Source: Gordonia effusa NBRC 100432 (GTDB taxonomy: Bacteria > Actinomycetota > Actinomycetes > Mycobacteriales > Mycobacteriaceae). Taken from it: 36,187 nt of DNA. Both the position numbers and the translations under genes were made by a program. This document shows, piece by piece, positions 1-7,921 of this stretch; the stretch's first letter is position 1; every line of letters begins with the position of its first letter. Where the stretch lies: positions 1 through 36,187 of the forward strand of contig NZ_BAEH01000037.1 in assembly GCF_000241305.1 (NCBI RefSeq), written 5' to 3'. The notes under the pieces were generated by a model that saw nothing but the letters and a program-made list of their open reading frames with translations, was not told where the DNA came from and made no database searches.

Positions 1-305
1 ATGCGGCCGGTGCGGTTGGGAAAACGGCCGACTGCGCTACCGAAAACTATTCGCACATGACTTTTCCGGGCTCGGATTCAAAGTTGTGTCTCGCACTGAA
101 CCTCGCGCAAGATAGTTGCTATCAAATCAATCCGTCGAATATTGCGGTATATCGTCGGATCGATTGTGGCTCAACCCCAACGGACGGCGCTGTGGCATAT
201 AAGGTCGTCAGTCGATCTGACAGCGCCGCGAGCTGTGGTGCCGGCCAACTTGCCGTGAACTACGAGCAACCGAAGGTCATCGGCTACTGCCTCGAAAAGG
301 TCTGA
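1..305 (+). CDS. C-terminal part of a cysteine-rich secreted protein (LppU-like), 5' truncated by window edge
   Basis: The reading frame is already open at base 3 and runs about 100 codons to a TGA, so the start lies outside the window. The visible part has six cysteines at fairly regular spacing, ends in YCLEKV, and has no hydrophobic segment, which suggests a disulfide-bonded domain outside the cytoplasm. The pattern GKTADC..., an internal DCG and a final Cys near the C-terminus recalls the LppU/SCO3897 lipoprotein family of actinobacteria; that is a family-level guess. The signal peptide or lipobox would be upstream and cannot be seen. The gene is convergent with the XPB helicase gene, with 5 bp between the stops. 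An internal ATG at 57 is not a credible start because coding continues upstream of it. Confidence 0.5.
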   Translation, partial: AAGAVGKTADCATENYSHMTFPGSDSKLCLALNLAQDSCYQINPSNIAVYRRIDCGSTPTDGAVAYKVVSRSDSAASCGAGQLAVNYEQPKVIGYCLEKV

Positions 306-310
306 CGCCG

Positions 311-1981
311 CTACGCTTGTTCGCCGATCGTCGGCCCCAATAGGTCGTCGGCGTCGGTAATCCGGTAGGCATAGCCCTGTTCGGCGAGGAAGCGCTGGCG
401 GTGCGCCGCGTAGTCGGCGTCGAGGGTGTCTCGGGAGACCACCGAATAGAAATGTGCTTGTCCGCCATCGCGTTTCGGCCGTAACAGTCGCCCGAGTCGC
501 TGTGCCTCTTCCTGCCGCGACCCGAAGGTGCCCGACACCTGGACGGCAACCGACGCTTCGGGGAGATCGATGGAGAAGTTGGCGACTTTCGACACGACCA
601 GCGTCTGGATCTCGCCGGAGCGGAACTGATCGAAGAGGACTTCCCGGTCCTTATTCTTCGTCGAGCCCTGAATCACCGGCGCGCCCAACGCTTCTCCGAG
701 TTCTTCCAGCTGATCGATATAGGCGCCGATGACGAGAGTCGGGGCATCACGGTGCCGATCGAGGATCGCTTTGACGACGTTGACTTTGGTATGCGCTGTC
801 GAGCACAGCTTGTATTTCTCTTCCGGCTCGGCCACCGCGTATTGGAGACGTTCGTCGTCGGTGAGCGTGACTCGTACCTCGATGCAGTCGGCAGGGGCGA
901 TCCAGCCTTGTGCCTCAATGTCTTTCCACGGCGCGTCGTAACGCTTGGGTCCGATCAGACTGAACACATCGCCTTCGCGCCCGTCCTCGCGGACGAGTGT
1001 CGCGGTGAGTCCGAGCCGACGTCGGGATTGGAGGTCGGCGGTCATCCGAAATACCGGCGCGGGCAACAGATGTACCTCGTCGTAGATGATCAGTCCCCAG
1101 TCGCGGGAGTCGAAGAGATCGAGATTCTTGTACTCGCCCTTCGACTTTCGGGTCATCACCTGATAGGTGGCGATGGTGACCGGACGAATCTCCTTGCGCT
1201 CGCCGGAATATTCGCCGATCTCCTCCTCGGTGAGCGAGGTGCGCGCGATCAGTTCTCGTTTCCACTGCCGGCCGGCGACGGTATTGGTGACCAGGATCAA
1301 TGTGGTCGCCGACGCCTGTGCCATCGCCGCGGCGCCGACCATCGTCTTACCCGCGCCACACGGCAGCACGACGACGCCCGAACCGCCGGCCCAGAACGAT
1401 TCGGCCGCCAGCGCCTGGTAGTCGCGCAAGTGCCAGTCGTCTTGAGCCAGGGCGATGGGGTGCGCTTCGCCATCGACATAGCCCGCCAGGTCCTCGGCCG
1501 GCCATCCGACCTTGAGTAGCACCTGCTTGAGACGTCCGCGCTCGGACGGGTGCACAACGACGGTGTCCTCGTCGAGGCGTTCACCGAGCATCGGCGACAC
1601 CTTCTTGTGCCGCAGAATCTCCTCCAGTACCGCGCGGTCGAAGCTGACGAGTGTCAAGCCGTGCGCGGGATGTTTGACCAACTGGAGTCGACCGAATCGG
1701 CCCATCGTGTCGACGACATCCATCAGCAGCGGCTGCGGCACCGCGTACCGCGAGAAGGTGACCAGCGCGTCGACGACCTGTTCGGCGTCGTGGCCGGCGG
1801 CGCGTGCGTTCCACAGGGCCAGCGGCGTCACCCGGTAGGTATGCACATGTTCGGGTGCGCGTTCGAGCTCGGCGAACGGGGCGATCGCGGCTCGGGCGGC
1901 GCCAGCGTCGGGGTGATCGACCTCCAACAGGAGAGTCTTATCCGATTGCACGATCAACGGTCCATCAGTCACTCGATCCAT
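311..1981 (-). CDS. XPB-type DNA repair helicase (Rv0861c/ercc3-like)
   Basis: A 556-residue superfamily 2 helicase, predicted to be an ATP-driven 3'-5' DNA translocase in repair or transcription-linked unwinding. Residues about 10-130 form the XPB/Ssl2 N-terminal (damage-recognition-like) domain. The first RecA domain carries Walker A CGAGKT near residue 210 and the XPB-type DEVH box (YDEVHLLPA) near 300, followed by GLTATLVREDG. The second RecA domain carries QRLGRLLRP near 497. Length and order match bacterial XPB proteins. The ATG at 1981 has no strong ribosome-binding site. The gene lies downstream of, and in the same direction as, a protein sharing its N-terminal domain; only a tandem repeat separates them. 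Bacterial XPB helicases are known as DNA-dependent ATPases, but their cellular role is not settled. Confidence 0.93.
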   Translation of the reverse strand: MDRVTDGPLIVQSDKTLLLEVDHPDAGAARAAIAPFAELERAPEHVHTYRVTPLALWNARAAGHDAEQVVDALVTFSRYAVPQPLLMDVVDTMGRFGRLQLVKHPAHGLTLVSFDRAVLEEILRHKKVSPMLGERLDEDTVVVHPSERGRLKQVLLKVGWPAEDLAGYVDGEAHPIALAQDDWHLRDYQALAAESFWAGGSGVVVLPCGAGKTMVGAAAMAQASATTLILVTNTVAGRQWKRELIARTSLTEEEIGEYSGERKEIRPVTIATYQVMTRKSKGEYKNLDLFDSRDWGLIIYDEVHLLPAPVFRMTADLQSRRRLGLTATLVREDGREGDVFSLIGPKRYDAPWKDIEAQGWIAPADCIEVRVTLTDDERLQYAVAEPEEKYKLCSTAHTKVNVVKAILDRHRDAPTLVIGAYIDQLEELGEALGAPVIQGSTKNKDREVLFDQFRSGEIQTLVVSKVANFSIDLPEASVAVQVSGTFGSRQEEAQRLGRLLRPKRDGGQAHFYSVVSRDTLDADYAAHRQRFLAEQGYAYRITDADDLLGPTIGEQA

Positions 1982-2094
1982 TGTCCAGGTGCGAGGCGGT
2001 GTTGTCAGGTGCGGGTCCGCACGGTTGTCAGGTGCGGGGCCGCGAGCCTGTTAGGTGCCGGGCCGCGGGCCTGTTAGGTGCGGGCCGCAGGCAT
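1982..2094. repeat. Five-copy ~23-bp tandem repeat filling the XPB intergenic gap
   Basis: Five imperfect direct copies begin at 1982, 2003, 2026, 2049 and 2072, giving periods of 21, 23, 23 and 23 bp. Each starts TGTYAGGTGCSGG (the first copy reads TGTCCAGGTGCG) and most continue into CCGC. The array begins one base past the ATG-proximal end of the helicase gene (start codon at 1981-1979) and ends at 2094, directly before the stop codon (2095-2097) of the upstream partner gene, so it makes up the whole gap between the two genes. The later copies contain GCGGGCCGC-type self-complementary cores that could fold in RNA. Confidence 0.85.
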
Positions 2095-4389
2095 CTACTT
2101 TTCGTCGAGTAATTCGATACTGGTCACCCGATGCAATGAGAAATGCTGTTCCTCGTCGGTGGCGACGTCGGCGGCGACGAGTTGTCCCGCGCCGAGCAGC
2201 CGTGGGCGCACGATATGGCGGCTGGCGCTTCCGTGCGCGTCGACGTAGTCGATCCGCAACTGCCGGGCGGTACGCAGTGCCAACTGGATGAGCGCGACCG
2301 CGGATTCACCACTGCCGCTGGCACGCACCGGCGATGACGATGTCTTGCGCGGCGTCGCGCTGGCGCGGTCGGCCGAGCGGATCCGCGCGACGATCTGTTT
2401 GAGTTGTGCCGGTGTCGGGGCGGGGCGTCGTGGATCGACCTGCCGCGGCGCGCGGGTGTCGCGAATGCGGCTGCCCTGCGGTCGCAGATCGACGAGGGCA
2501 CCTGAGGAATCCTCGCCCGCTGGGGTAAACCCGGCGCTGCGTAACTCGTCGATGACATCGCGCACCGAGGCGCCCGACACCGCGACGGTCGGCGCGAGTG
2601 CCCGCAGCGCAAGGGTTTCGGCGGCACTACTGCGTAGGACCTCGGCCATCGTCGCGGGGTCTTCGCAGCGGACGAATGCCGAAGCGATACCGACCCGAAG
2701 GCTGCCGTGACGTCGGGCGACATCGTCGATCAAATAGGTAAGTGCCTGTGGCACGGGCGTTGACGAGTGCGTGGTGAACATCGCGACGAGTTCGGCGCCG
2801 CTGCGTCCGGCGTCGAGCGCGCGCCGCACGCTAGCCTCGGTGACTCGGTAAACCGAAGCGGCGCCGCCAGATTCGAGGTCGGCGACCAACTCGACCTGAT
2901 CGGCGAGATCATGTGTCATCGGACCGGGAACGACCAGCGTGAGGTCAGCCTGGGTGAGGAAGTGATCCACCGGTTTGGGCAGGGAGATGTCGATCGCCGA
3001 CGAAATCGCGGCATCGGACTCGGCGGGCGGCGCGACGAGAGCCGCGCGCCCTACGCTGCTCAGCGCGTTGTGCGCCACCAATCCCAATTCCGTTGCTTCC
3101 CTGATGTTTTCGGAGATAAGCGCACGGGTGAACTGACGCAGTCGGCGAGGATGACGCCACAGCAGGTACGCGGTCAGGTCATCGATCGACACGCTAGTGC
3201 CCGGCACGGCGTCGGCGAGTGCGGTCAGGATGGTCATCCGCAGGGTGGCCGCCTGGCCGTCGTAGACCTCCGTCGACAATGCGGGCAGTGCGTTGCCATC
3301 GCGGTCGGGCTGACCGACCAGCCAGGCGCGGCGCGGCATCCGCAACCAGGTCGCCAGTATCACCTGCCATTGTCGTTCGGTACTTTGACGCAGCCATCCA
3401 TCGGCCGCATGTGTTGGCGCCCAAGCGAAATCGTCAGACCCGACGGTCGGTGCCGGGTCGGGGTATCCGGCGTCGACGAACCGCAGATAGCCGAGGAGTT
3501 CGACGATCAGTCCAACGCGGGTTAGCGACAGGCCGGTGACTTTGGCCAGCCGGCGCAACTCGCGGATACCCATCGCGCCCGATCGGAGCACGGCCGCCGG
3601 TGTCTCGCCGAGCAAGTGCAGAATCAGCGTTGCGTGCCGGATCAATTCGAGGGCTTCGCCGCCAGCCGCTGCGTCGACGTCGGCGAGGGTGAATCGTGAT
3701 TCGGTGCCCGTTGGCGTCAACGACGGTGGCCGCAGGTCGTCCAGGCGCAGCAACGGTTCGTCGCGCAGGATCTGACGGACGACCGGCGTGATCTCGACGG
3801 TTTGGTCATCGATGCGGGCCAGCAGGCCTTTGGCCAACAACGTCGGGACCGGCAGCGACGAGTCGGCGCCGGGCGCGGCGTCGCGGCTGCGGCCCAGCGG
3901 CGGCCCCTGCGACAGGGTCGTGAGCAACGAGGTCTGTTGCTGCGAGAGTTGGTCGAGTTCGGTGCGCCATTGCTCCGGCGTACGTGACGCCGTCGGTGCG
4001 GTGATATGCCGGCCCTGCCACGGCATCGCCGAGGGGGCATGGGCCGGTGCGACGAGTCGCCGGCCATCGGTCCAGAGCAGTGCGCGTTGGGTTAGCAGCG
4101 TGATTCGATCAGCGATGTCGGCCGCATCGGCTCGACCCGCGAGGGTCTTAGTGACCGCGGCCGCCGTCGGCGGCTTGTCGGCAGTCGCTACGACGTCGAG
4201 AACGGCCACCGCCAACAGATCCAACGTATCGCCGACCAGCGTGATGGAGGCCGATGACAGGGCGCGCTGGGCCAGCACGCCGGAGCCCTGCGGCGGTGGT
4301 GAGGCGAGGTCCGGGCGGGCGGCCAAGAGCAGCGCCAACTCGTCGTCGGAGCGATCGGCGAGTTCGGCTGCGAGCGATTTGGGCGTCAC
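2095..4389 (-). CDS. Helicase-associated protein with XPB N-terminal-like and WYL-like domains (Rv0862c-like)
   Basis: A 764-residue protein with a GTG start. Residues about 480-583 repeat the pattern of the XPB N-terminal domain in the adjacent helicase: a beta segment, [15 protein letters not shown], then [21 protein letters not shown], compared with YRVTPLALWNARAAG and VPQPLLMDVVDTMGRFGRLQL in the helicase. No Walker A, DEAD/DEVH or motif VI is visible, so it is probably not a helicase itself. The last ~70 residues ([17 protein letters not shown]...[10 protein letters not shown]...[12 protein letters not shown]) look like a WYL-type ligand- or nucleic-acid-sensing fold. Being upstream of the helicase on the same strand suggests a regulator or structural partner. 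The ~470-residue N-terminal part is alpha-rich and I do not recognise it. Confidence 0.85.
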   Translation of the reverse strand: MTPKSLAAELADRSDDELALLLAARPDLASPPPQGSGVLAQRALSSASITLVGDTLDLLAVAVLDVVATADKPPTAAAVTKTLAGRADAADIADRITLLTQRALLWTDGRRLVAPAHAPSAMPWQGRHITAPTASRTPEQWRTELDQLSQQQTSLLTTLSQGPPLGRSRDAAPGADSSLPVPTLLAKGLLARIDDQTVEITPVVRQILRDEPLLRLDDLRPPSLTPTGTESRFTLADVDAAAGGEALELIRHATLILHLLGETPAAVLRSGAMGIRELRRLAKVTGLSLTRVGLIVELLGYLRFVDAGYPDPAPTVGSDDFAWAPTHAADGWLRQSTERQWQVILATWLRMPRRAWLVGQPDRDGNALPALSTEVYDGQAATLRMTILTALADAVPGTSVSIDDLTAYLLWRHPRRLRQFTRALISENIREATELGLVAHNALSSVGRAALVAPPAESDAAISSAIDISLPKPVDHFLTQADLTLVVPGPMTHDLADQVELVADLESGGAASVYRVTEASVRRALDAGRSGAELVAMFTTHSSTPVPQALTYLIDDVARRHGSLRVGIASAFVRCEDPATMAEVLRSSAAETLALRALAPTVAVSGASVRDVIDELRSAGFTPAGEDSSGALVDLRPQGSRIRDTRAPRQVDPRRPAPTPAQLKQIVARIRSADRASATPRKTSSSPVRASGSGESAVALIQLALRTARQLRIDYVDAHGSASRHIVRPRLLGAGQLVAADVATDEEQHFSLHRVTSIELLDEK

Positions 4390-4463
4390 CGAATCACCGC
4401 CGCCGACCGCTTCACACTCATTCGATCAACCTTACTTACCGAGCGCATGGCACAATAACCGAC

Positions 4464-4664
4464 GTGGCTGATAAGGAACCTGCAGCAGCGGCTGCCAAGA
4501 GTAAATATGTCGACAACGGTTGGCCGAACGCCGACGGCGAGCATGCCGTTTCGGAATTCGCCGCCAACGTCTCGGGTGCGTTGTCCCCGTTCGGAAGTAC
4601 GGAGTTTCCGCTCCCGGTCGAGGATCTGCCGTTCGTGCAGTCCAACACCGTCGTCAACCGCTAG
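4464..4664 (+). CDS. Small conserved acidic protein (Rv0863-like)
   Basis: A 66-residue protein read from the GTG at 4464. It contains [15 protein letters not shown] and a distinctive C-terminus ([22 protein letters not shown]). It has no membrane segment, no cysteine and no recognisable domain. I chose the GTG because the CACAAT hexamer ends 7 bases before it, matching the leaderless spacing seen repeatedly in this window, and because codons further upstream overlap the start of the divergent helicase-associated gene. Position next to an Rv0862c-like gene and small size support orthology to Rv0863. Function unknown. An extended frame from 4254 is open but would lie antisense to the neighbouring CDS and is unlikely. 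Confidence 0.65.
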   Translation: MADKEPAAAAAKSKYVDNGWPNADGEHAVSEFAANVSGALSPFGSTEFPLPVEDLPFVQSNTVVNR

Positions 4665-4771
4665 AAGAATCGCGCAGAACAGGGGACTGAGCCGCTGCGA
4701 GGGGAGATTGCCCTCGGTGCCGCTCAGAACGCGGACGCCAACAATCTGGTTGGTGGGCTAAAGAATTGGAG

Positions 4772-4810
4772 AAGGGCCCCGCACGGGTGAAAACCTCGTG
4801 CGGGGCCCTT
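4772..4810. terminator. Strong hairpin terminator between convergent genes
   Basis: A perfect 14-bp stem (AAGGGCCCCGCACG, 4772-4785, with its complement at 4797-4810) encloses an 11-base loop and is followed on the plus strand by a T-rich stretch (TTTGTCTTT). It lies between the small Rv0863-like gene and the convergent rpf gene and could stop transcription from both sides. The remaining 4665-4771 shows no coding signal. Confidence 0.85.
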
Positions 4811-4850
4811 TGTCTTTGGGGCGGCCCGTTGTCTTTGGGCGCTCAGTCAA

Positions 4851-5734
<884 letters not shown>

Positions 5735-5830
5735 GCCAGCTGATTCGTTTTTAGGTCTGGGTGACAACCTGGCTGGTGGTCGCCTTGAACCCTACGGCTT
5801 TCCGGCGGGTGGATCACCCCAGCGACGCAA

Positions 5831-5855
5831 CTGATTTTTCAGGGTTTTTTCAGGG
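5831..5855. repeat. Short direct repeat (TTTTTCAGGG x2) in the rpf upstream region
   Basis: TTTTTCAGGG occurs at 5835-5844 and again at 5846-5855, an 11-bp spacing that places the copies on the same face of the helix. The first copy overlaps a small palindrome (CTGA-TTTT-TCAG). It lies between the Crp box and the riboswitch. It could be a protein site or simply an A/T-rich upstream tract. Confidence 0.5.
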
Positions 5856-5932
5856 GTATCGCGTCGTCTGGTCGTTATTCCTGCTCACGCTACTGATGCC
5901 CGGTTCGTAGCCGTTCCGTTATGCAGTCGTGA

Positions 5933-5948
5933 TGTGACAAACGTCACA
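5933..5948. promoter_or_regulatory. Perfect Crp (cAMP receptor protein) box upstream of rpf
   Basis: TGTGACAAACGTCACA is an exact TGTGA-N6-TCACA palindrome, the consensus for mycobacterial and corynebacterial Crp/GlxR. It lies about 435 bp upstream of the rpf ATG, just after the stop of the flavin reductase gene, so it most likely serves an rpf promoter located before the riboswitch. Regulation of rpfA by Crp (Rv3676) is established in M. tuberculosis. I cannot assign the -10 box with confidence. Confidence 0.85.
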
Positions 5949-5952
5949 GGGC

Positions 5953-6486
5953 CTAGGTGGCTTGCGACACGCTCTTGCGGACCTCTAACGCTCGGAACGA
6001 ACTCGCGTGGAATACCAGAGGCTCAACGCCGGGGTCGGCATGCAGGGCATCGATACGCAAGAGGACGAGCGTGTGATCGCCCGCCGGGATCTCGTTATAC
6101 AAACTGCAGGACAGTGACGCGGCCGCTTTCGGAATGAAGACAGCTTCGTCGCCGGCGTGCAGCGGCTCGATGCCGTCGAAGCGATGTTCGGCCGGTCCGG
6201 CTAACTGTTTGCATAGCGCCGCTTGCTCGCTGGAGAACACACTCACGCCGATCGACGTGACGCCACGCAAACGCGGCCACGTCGTCGACGTGTTTTGTAC
6301 GCACAGCGAGACCAGTGGCGGGTCGAGTGAGACGGTGCTGAACGCACTCGCGGCCATGCCGACCAACGCGCCGTCGAGCCGACAACACACCGCCACCACA
6401 CCCGATGGGAAAGCGCTGTAGGCCTGTCGAAGACTGGTGCCGTCAGTGGTGGGGGTTAGGGACAGTTGAGCCGAATCTGCGGTCAT
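5953..6486 (-). CDS. Flavin reductase-domain protein (FMN-binding)
   Basis: A 177-residue protein of the flavin reductase / FMN-binding split-barrel family, which uses NAD(P)H to reduce flavin, often for a partner monooxygenase. Typical features are LRQAYSAFPSGVVAVCCRLDG, then GMAASAFSTVSLDPPLVSLCVQ, SIGVSVFSSEQ and a C-terminal GDHTLVLLRIDALHAD. The ATG at 6486 is chosen because it overlaps the stop codon of the upstream membrane protein gene in an ATGA arrangement, implying translational coupling. A frame extending 30 codons further would overlap that gene in the wrong phase. No monooxygenase partner lies next to it, so the substrate is unknown. Confidence 0.88.
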   Translation of the reverse strand: MTADSAQLSLTPTTDGTSLRQAYSAFPSGVVAVCCRLDGALVGMAASAFSTVSLDPPLVSLCVQNTSTTWPRLRGVTSIGVSVFSSEQAALCKQLAGPAEHRFDGIEPLHAGDEAVFIPKAAASLSCSLYNEIPAGDHTLVLLRIDALHADPGVEPLVFHASSFRALEVRKSVSQAT

Positions 6487-6719
6487 GCCGAACGCCGTTT
6501 CTTGTCGGTGGATTTTGCTGGGCGGCTCGCCGTGACGGTTGCGATCACGGAGATTACAAATCCGGCGGGTGCGCACATGGTCAGCACATAGACGAGGGTT
6601 GGTGCGGTCCGGCCGTCGGCGACGAGTGGCGTCACGAATAGGGCGACTATCGCGACCAGCCCGATCACGAAGAGCGCGATGGATAGCAACAGTATTCGGT
6701 TGGGGCCCTCGGAGCGCAT
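6483..6719 (-). CDS. Small two-TM membrane protein (position of Rv0870c)
   Basis: A 78-residue protein starting MRSEGPNRIL with two hydrophobic segments (about residues 8-31 and 41-64) and a Lys/Arg-rich C-terminal tail (KSTDKKRRSA), which predicts an integral membrane protein with a cytoplasmic C-terminus. It sits divergently from cspB, as Rv0870c does, and overlaps the flavin reductase gene by 4 bp. I chose the ATG at 6719 because the longer frame (to 6848) is not hydrophobic and would consume the cspB promoter region. There is no obvious ribosome-binding site. Function unknown. Confidence 0.65.
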   Translation of the reverse strand: MRSEGPNRILLLSIALFVIGLVAIVALFVTPLVADGRTAPTLVYVLTMCAPAGFVISVIATVTASRPAKSTDKKRRSA

Positions 6720-6784
6720 GAAATCAACGGTAGTGCACGCGAGCGCATCTGCTGGTGGTCGAGAGGGGCGATGCGTAAACCGGG

Positions 6785-6814
6785 GTGACCGAACCCAATG
6801 ACATTGGATAGACT
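6785..6814 (+). promoter_or_regulatory. Candidate cspB promoter
   Basis: GTGACC (6785-6790) and TAGACT (6809-6814) are spaced by 18 bp, a fair -35/-10 pair for an actinobacterial housekeeping sigma factor. It would give a ~110-base cspB leader, consistent with the long 5' UTRs usual for cold-shock genes. It is the best candidate in the 6720-6930 gap, but the match is not unique. Confidence 0.35.
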
Positions 6815-6930
6815 GGTTCGCACACGACGCGCCTTTGCTCATTGTCATGGGTCAGGGCGCGTTTGTCGTGAAGGTCCCGCAGGTCGATCGGGCTGCGGGA
6901 GTGATCAAGCACAGATTAAGGGTGAGCACG

Positions 6931-7350
6931 GTGCCTACCGGCAAGGTGAAGTGGTACGACACGGACAAGGGTTTCGGCTTCTTGTCGCAGCAGGATGGCG
7001 AGGACGTCTACGTCCGGTCGTCGGCGTTGCCCGACGGCGTCGAGGGGCTCAAGCCCGGCCAGCGCGTCGAGTTCGGGATGGCGGCGGGGCGTCGTGGACC
7101 GCAGGCGCTCACCGTCAAGATCTTGGAATCCGCGCCGAGCGTCGTGAAGAACAGCCGCGATGCGGCACGCAAAGAGGCTGCGGTGAAACGACATTCGCCC
7201 GACGAGCTACACGGGATGGTCGCCGATTTGATCACCTTGTTGGAGAGCAAGGTGCAACCCGATCTGCGACAGGGGCGCTACCCCGATCGCAAGACCGCAC
7301 AGCGCATTTCCGAGGTCGTGCGGGCCGTCGCTCGCGAACTCGAACACTAG
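6931..7350 (+). CDS. cspB: Cold-shock protein CspB with C-terminal extension (Rv0871-like)
   Basis: A 139-residue protein. Residues 1-67 form a cold-shock domain with RNP1 (KGFGFL) and RNP2 (DVYVRSSAL), binding single-stranded RNA/DNA as an RNA chaperone. A further ~70 residues ([19 protein letters not shown]...[15 protein letters not shown]) are predicted helical; this two-part layout is typical of the mycobacterial Rv0871 type rather than the ~67-residue CspA type. The GTG at 6931 gives the family's usual [10 protein letters not shown] start and is preceded by AAGGG at suitable distance. Another GTG at 6922 is possible but less likely. It is convergent with the DUF2771 gene over a shared terminator hairpin. 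Confidence 0.93.
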   Translation: MPTGKVKWYDTDKGFGFLSQQDGEDVYVRSSALPDGVEGLKPGQRVEFGMAAGRRGPQALTVKILESAPSVVKNSRDAARKEAAVKRHSPDELHGMVADLITLLESKVQPDLRQGRYPDRKTAQRISEVVRAVARELEH

Positions 7351-7373
7351 ACGTCGACGAGCCTTCGAGACTG

Positions 7374-7402
7374 ACCGCCGAGCAGGATTACTGCTCGGCG
7401 GT
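7374..7402. terminator. Bidirectional hairpin terminator between cspB and DUF2771
   Basis: A perfect 12-bp stem (ACCGCCGAGCAG at 7374-7385, complement at 7391-7402) has a 5-base loop GATTA. The TAA stop codon of the convergent DUF2771 gene lies in the loop (7388-7390), so the hairpin doubles as the coding end of that gene. It is followed on the plus strand by TTCTC. Confidence 0.8.
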
Positions 7403-7921
7403 TTCTCGCTTCGGGGTGGTGTCGGCGGCCAGGAATCCACGCACGACGAAGCCTTGGTCGGTGTTCACGGCCGACGGTGCTTGGATCTCGACGTTGATAA
7501 GAGTGCGGTCGAGCGTCGAATGCAATGCCACGGTGTATTGCGTTCCGCTGCGATAGACGGGTTCGTCTCGGGTGATGCCGCGAGGTGTGTAGTACTCGGC
7601 GATCAACGCCCACGGACTGTCGGCGATCTCAGCCGACACCGACACTAACGCCGTTTGCCCGACGTTGACCGGAACATGCGACTTGGTTCGCGTCGACTTG
7701 CTACGCAGCGGCGGATCGCATTCGCGCATCAGCACATCGCACCACACGATCGGATACACCCGGGTCAGCTCGTCGCCGACGGCGATCTGCATATACGGCC
7801 GATGATCGGACTCGGTGTTGTGCGCCAACGATGCCGCGCCGCCGACGACGATCGCGCCGAACAGCAGGGCGATCGCCGCGAGAATGGCCAGGGTCTTCTT
7901 TTCCGCTGCGGTGAAATTCAC
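7388..7921 (-). CDS. DUF2771 membrane-anchored protein (Rv0875c-like)
   Basis: A 177-residue protein with one N-terminal hydrophobic segment (about residues 9-31, LAILAAIALLFGAIVVGGAASLA) and an extracytoplasmic domain. It has the DUF2771 pattern of two nearby cysteines (VWCDVLMRECDPP) that could form a disulfide. No lipobox is present, so the segment is a signal anchor or an unlipidated signal peptide. The GTG start overlaps the stop of the upstream MFS gene in GTGA, implying coupled translation. The pairing with an Rv0876c-like transporter is conserved in Mycobacteriales. Function unknown. Confidence 0.85.
   Translation of the reverse strand: MNFTAAEKKTLAILAAIALLFGAIVVGGAASLAHNTESDHRPYMQIAVGDELTRVYPIVWCDVLMRECDPPLRSKSTRTKSHVPVNVGQTALVSVSAEIADSPWALIAEYYTPRGITRDEPVYRSGTQYTVALHSTLDRTLINVEIQAPSAVNTDQGFVVRGFLAADTTPKRETAEQ

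Noticed and set aside
752..1519. 255-codon open frame on the plus strand
   Set aside because: It lies fully antisense to the XPB helicase, whose motifs are unambiguous; its translation has no recognisable domain and has the Arg/Gly/Asp-rich look of high-GC antisense frames.
1982..2094. CRISPR array or Shine-Dalgarno cluster
   Set aside because: The tandem units have no unique spacers, so this is a simple direct repeat and not a CRISPR array.
2767..3525. 252-codon plus-strand frame opposite the helicase-associated protein
   Set aside because: Low-complexity Arg/Gly/Gln composition without motif; antisense shadow.
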